39,857 nt of DNA from CAZHTS01 sp964535315 (GTDB lineage Bacteria; Chloroflexota; Anaerolineae; Anaerolineales; Anaerolineaceae): contig CAZHTS010000043.1 in the NCBI GenBank assembly GCA_964535315.1, forward strand, positions 1 to 39,857, in the 5' to 3' direction. The notes under the pieces were generated by a model. It did no database searches and was not told the origin of the DNA. It worked only from the letters and a program-made list of their open reading frames with translations. Shown piece by piece: positions 38,637-39,857 of the stretch. The first letter of the stretch is position 1. Every line of letters begins with the position of its first letter. The position numbers were made by a program, and so were the translations under genes.

Positions 38637-39354
38637 GTGACACCAAAAGAATCTACCCAAGAGAACATTAACAAATTAATCGAATTCCGTCAAGCTATTT
38701 ACCGTCATGCAATGGTAACCCACCGTGATAGCTTGTTCGAGCTGTTGGACGCATGGGTAACCACTGGCAGCGTTTCATCTTTCGCCAAGCTGAGTCAATC
38801 GAACTGCTTTCGGAGGAAGTGGCCAAGCATATATGCGGCGATCGAAGATGGACGGATAGACAGCGTATGGTTACGCAAGTATCTGGCGCAGCACATTGCA
38901 CAAAGGGGGATATGCATATTCGCCTAGATGGATCACCCTGGCCACGTCCGCGGGCGCGAACGCTTGATGACCGGCAATTTGTATTTCAGGCATCCAGCGA
39001 TGTGAATGGCGGAACGGTAACCATCGGCTATCCCTATTCGATGTTGGAATGGATAGTGGAAGCGAATACAAGTTGGTCGTTGCCAATCGATCGCCACTAG
39101 GCAAGAAGAAAAAAGGACGCCCAAAAGTTCACGGAGAACGTTTTGCCTTCAAAGAACCGGATACCTGGGGGCCAGCAGATGAGAGGGTTGAATTGCAAGA
39201 CCCATGCTGGGGAAAAGTGATCCTGGAACGCTGGAACAAATTACACGAACTCAAAGATACCGATGTCCCCTACGACGTTGTCCGTGCCAGGGTTCACCTG
39301 GAACGGGAGAAACCACCAGCCGCACTCTGGTTGGCATGGCTGGCCCCCAGGTAG
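38637..39354 (+). pseudogene. Degenerate DDE-type transposase gene
   Basis: Three frames carry parts of one transposase. The first (from 38637) has an N-terminal part with RHAMVTHRDSLFELLDAWV and KLSQSNCFRRKWPSIYAAIEDGRID. The second continues about 38910-39100 with DGSPWPRPRARTLDDRQFVF and SMLEWIVEANTSWSLPIDR. The third (39049-39354) has the C-terminal GKKKKGRPKVHGERFAF, TWGPADE and LWLAWLAP. The pieces total about 239 codons against well over 400 for intact relatives, and the stretch between SWSLPIDR and the GRPK(V/H)GERF part, where the catalytic core should be, is missing. It has therefore lost both frame and core. Confidence 0.8.
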
Positions 39355-39367
39355 CTAAAAAAACGGC

Positions 39368-39396
39368 TTGAAACTCGGTTTTTAAGGTGCTGTATT
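39368..39396 (+). promoter_or_regulatory. Possible outward-facing promoter at the right end of the insertion sequence
   Basis: TTGAAA (39368-39373), 17 bases, TGTATT (39391-39396). The -10 has only four of six consensus matches. It points to the decarboxylase start about 70 bases beyond the -10 box, so the element could drive that gene. Confidence 0.3.
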
Positions 39397-39465
39397 CAGC
39401 CTGACCCTTTGTCAGGTTACTGCCGTTTGTCTAAACTCGAACATCTATGTCAGGAGGAGTATTCA

Positions 39466-39857
39466 TTGAGTAAAGAATTATTTATGAACGTAGCACAAAT
39501 CGCAATGCAATACCACAACGCACTGCCAGGTTTGCGACCAGGTGTCTCAGCATCACGTGATGAATTGATTTCAATAGTAAATTCGGTTTTACCAGATGAT
39601 GGGGAAACACCCGATGTGGCGATTCATGCATTAATTACAAGTATAGAGAAAGGTTTAATTAACAGTAACCACCCACGCTATTTTGGCTTTGTCATCGGTG
39701 GATCAACTCTCACCAGCACTGCTGCAGACTGGCTTACCTCGACCTGGGATCAAAATGCACAAGTATACAATACTTCACCTGCAGCCTCCATTATCGAGGA
39801 TGTTGTCGCGCAGTGGCTTCTGGATTTGCTGGACTTGCCAAAAGATGCGGGAGTTGG
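39466..39857 (+). CDS. Pyridoxal-dependent group II decarboxylase, N-terminal part (cut by window end)
   Basis: The first 130 codons of an aromatic-L-amino-acid / group II decarboxylase-like gene. The stretch SNHPRYFGFVIGGSTLTSTAADWLTSTWDQNAQ and the following YNTSPAASIIEDVVAQWLLDLL are typical of the family's substrate-side N-terminal region, while the PLP lysine lies beyond the window. The start is TTG at 39466 with AGGAGG nine bases upstream; ATG at 39484 is the alternative. Base composition is clearly lower in GC than the rest of the window, with many A/T-ending codons, which suggests recent transfer. The gene begins only 21 bases after the right end of the insertion sequence. Confidence 0.85.
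   Translation, partial: MSKELFMNVAQIAMQYHNALPGLRPGVSASRDELISIVNSVLPDDGETPDVAIHALITSIEKGLINSNHPRYFGFVIGGSTLTSTAADWLTSTWDQNAQVYNTSPAASIIEDVVAQWLLDLLDLPKDAGV

Larger units (their letters stand above)
38563..39444. mobile_element. Internally deleted insertion sequence with 19-bp terminal inverted repeats
   Basis: The left end ATGTTCGAGTTTAGACAAA (38563-38581) and its perfect complement at 39426-39444 bound an 882-bp element. Inside are a subterminal hairpin (AGTGCGG with CCGCACT, about 38586-38617), the broken transposase gene and a small hairpin CCTGAC/GTCAGG (39400-39416) near the right end. I see no clear target duplication next to the repeats. Since the tips are intact, a complete relative elsewhere in the genome could mobilise it. 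It sits between mazF and the group II decarboxylase gene. Confidence 0.85.

Noticed and set aside
1..39857. CRISPR arrays, tRNA and rRNA genes, phage modules
   Set aside because: No regularly spaced repeats, cloverleaf-like segments with a CCA-proximal stem, or structural phage genes were recognised by eye; a tRNAscan or similar search would settle the RNA genes.

Overview
The window is a high-GC (roughly 60%), gene-dense bacterial chromosome segment. I infer Chloroflexota, probably an Anaerolineae-like lineage. The main reason is an archaeal-style mevalonate cluster (class II HMG-CoA reductase, archaeal-type HMG-CoA synthase, thiolase-like protein, DUF35 protein) set among Shine-Dalgarno-led bacterial genes: MacB-type ABC export, SHOCT-like domains, S8 proteases with low-complexity envelope proteins, and no outer-membrane genes. 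This is inference from gene content, not phylogeny. I see no tRNA, rRNA, CRISPR array or replication origin.

Layout. 1-2.1 kb: a polytopic membrane protein and an M50 site-2 protease with CBS domains. 2.1-5.6 kb (minus): a very long beta-CASP metallo-beta-lactamase protein with an internal duplication and a ParB-like tail, next to a TetR regulator that has lost its DNA-binding end. 5.58-6.04 kb: a gene-debris zone with a strong promoter. 6.0-11.5 kb: a MacB-like ABC ATPase and permease, then a molybdopterin oxidoreductase. 11.5-15.2 kb (minus): an AhpD-like protein, a lipoprotein hydrolase, and a three-gene phospholipid operon (methyltransferase, PssA, Psd) that would make phosphatidylethanolamine and methylate it. 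15.4-20.1 kb: an ArsR-DUF2087 regulator, a zinc-ribbon protein with a membrane protein, and a PadR, DUF4180, alpha/beta-hydrolase operon. 20.4-24.1 kb: tandem SDR epimerases converging on an MFS-SHOCT fusion. 24.3-24.5 kb: a second debris zone (response-regulator head joined to P-type ATPase tail) and a strong terminator.

24.5-33.5 kb: a secreted active subtilase, a GT4 glycosyltransferase, DegV, tandem histidine phosphatases, a TPR-tail membrane protein, a UPF0173 hydrolase, and a second secreted subtilase-fold protein that has lost every catalytic residue. 33.5-37.8 kb: the mevalonate operon. It is led by a structured leader whose 3' arm contains the HMG-CoA reductase Shine-Dalgarno. Its thiolase-like member lacks the catalytic cysteine and both expected histidines. 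37.9-39.9 kb is accessory DNA: a MazEF toxin-antitoxin pair, an internally deleted insertion sequence with perfect 19-bp terminal repeats, and the lower-GC start of a PLP-dependent group II decarboxylase cut by the window end.

The most unusual content is the coupling of catalytically dead paralogues (thiolase, subtilase) with otherwise intact operons, the candidate cis-regulatory RNA in front of HMG-CoA reductase, and two head-to-tail gene junctions that look like deletion scars or assembly joins.
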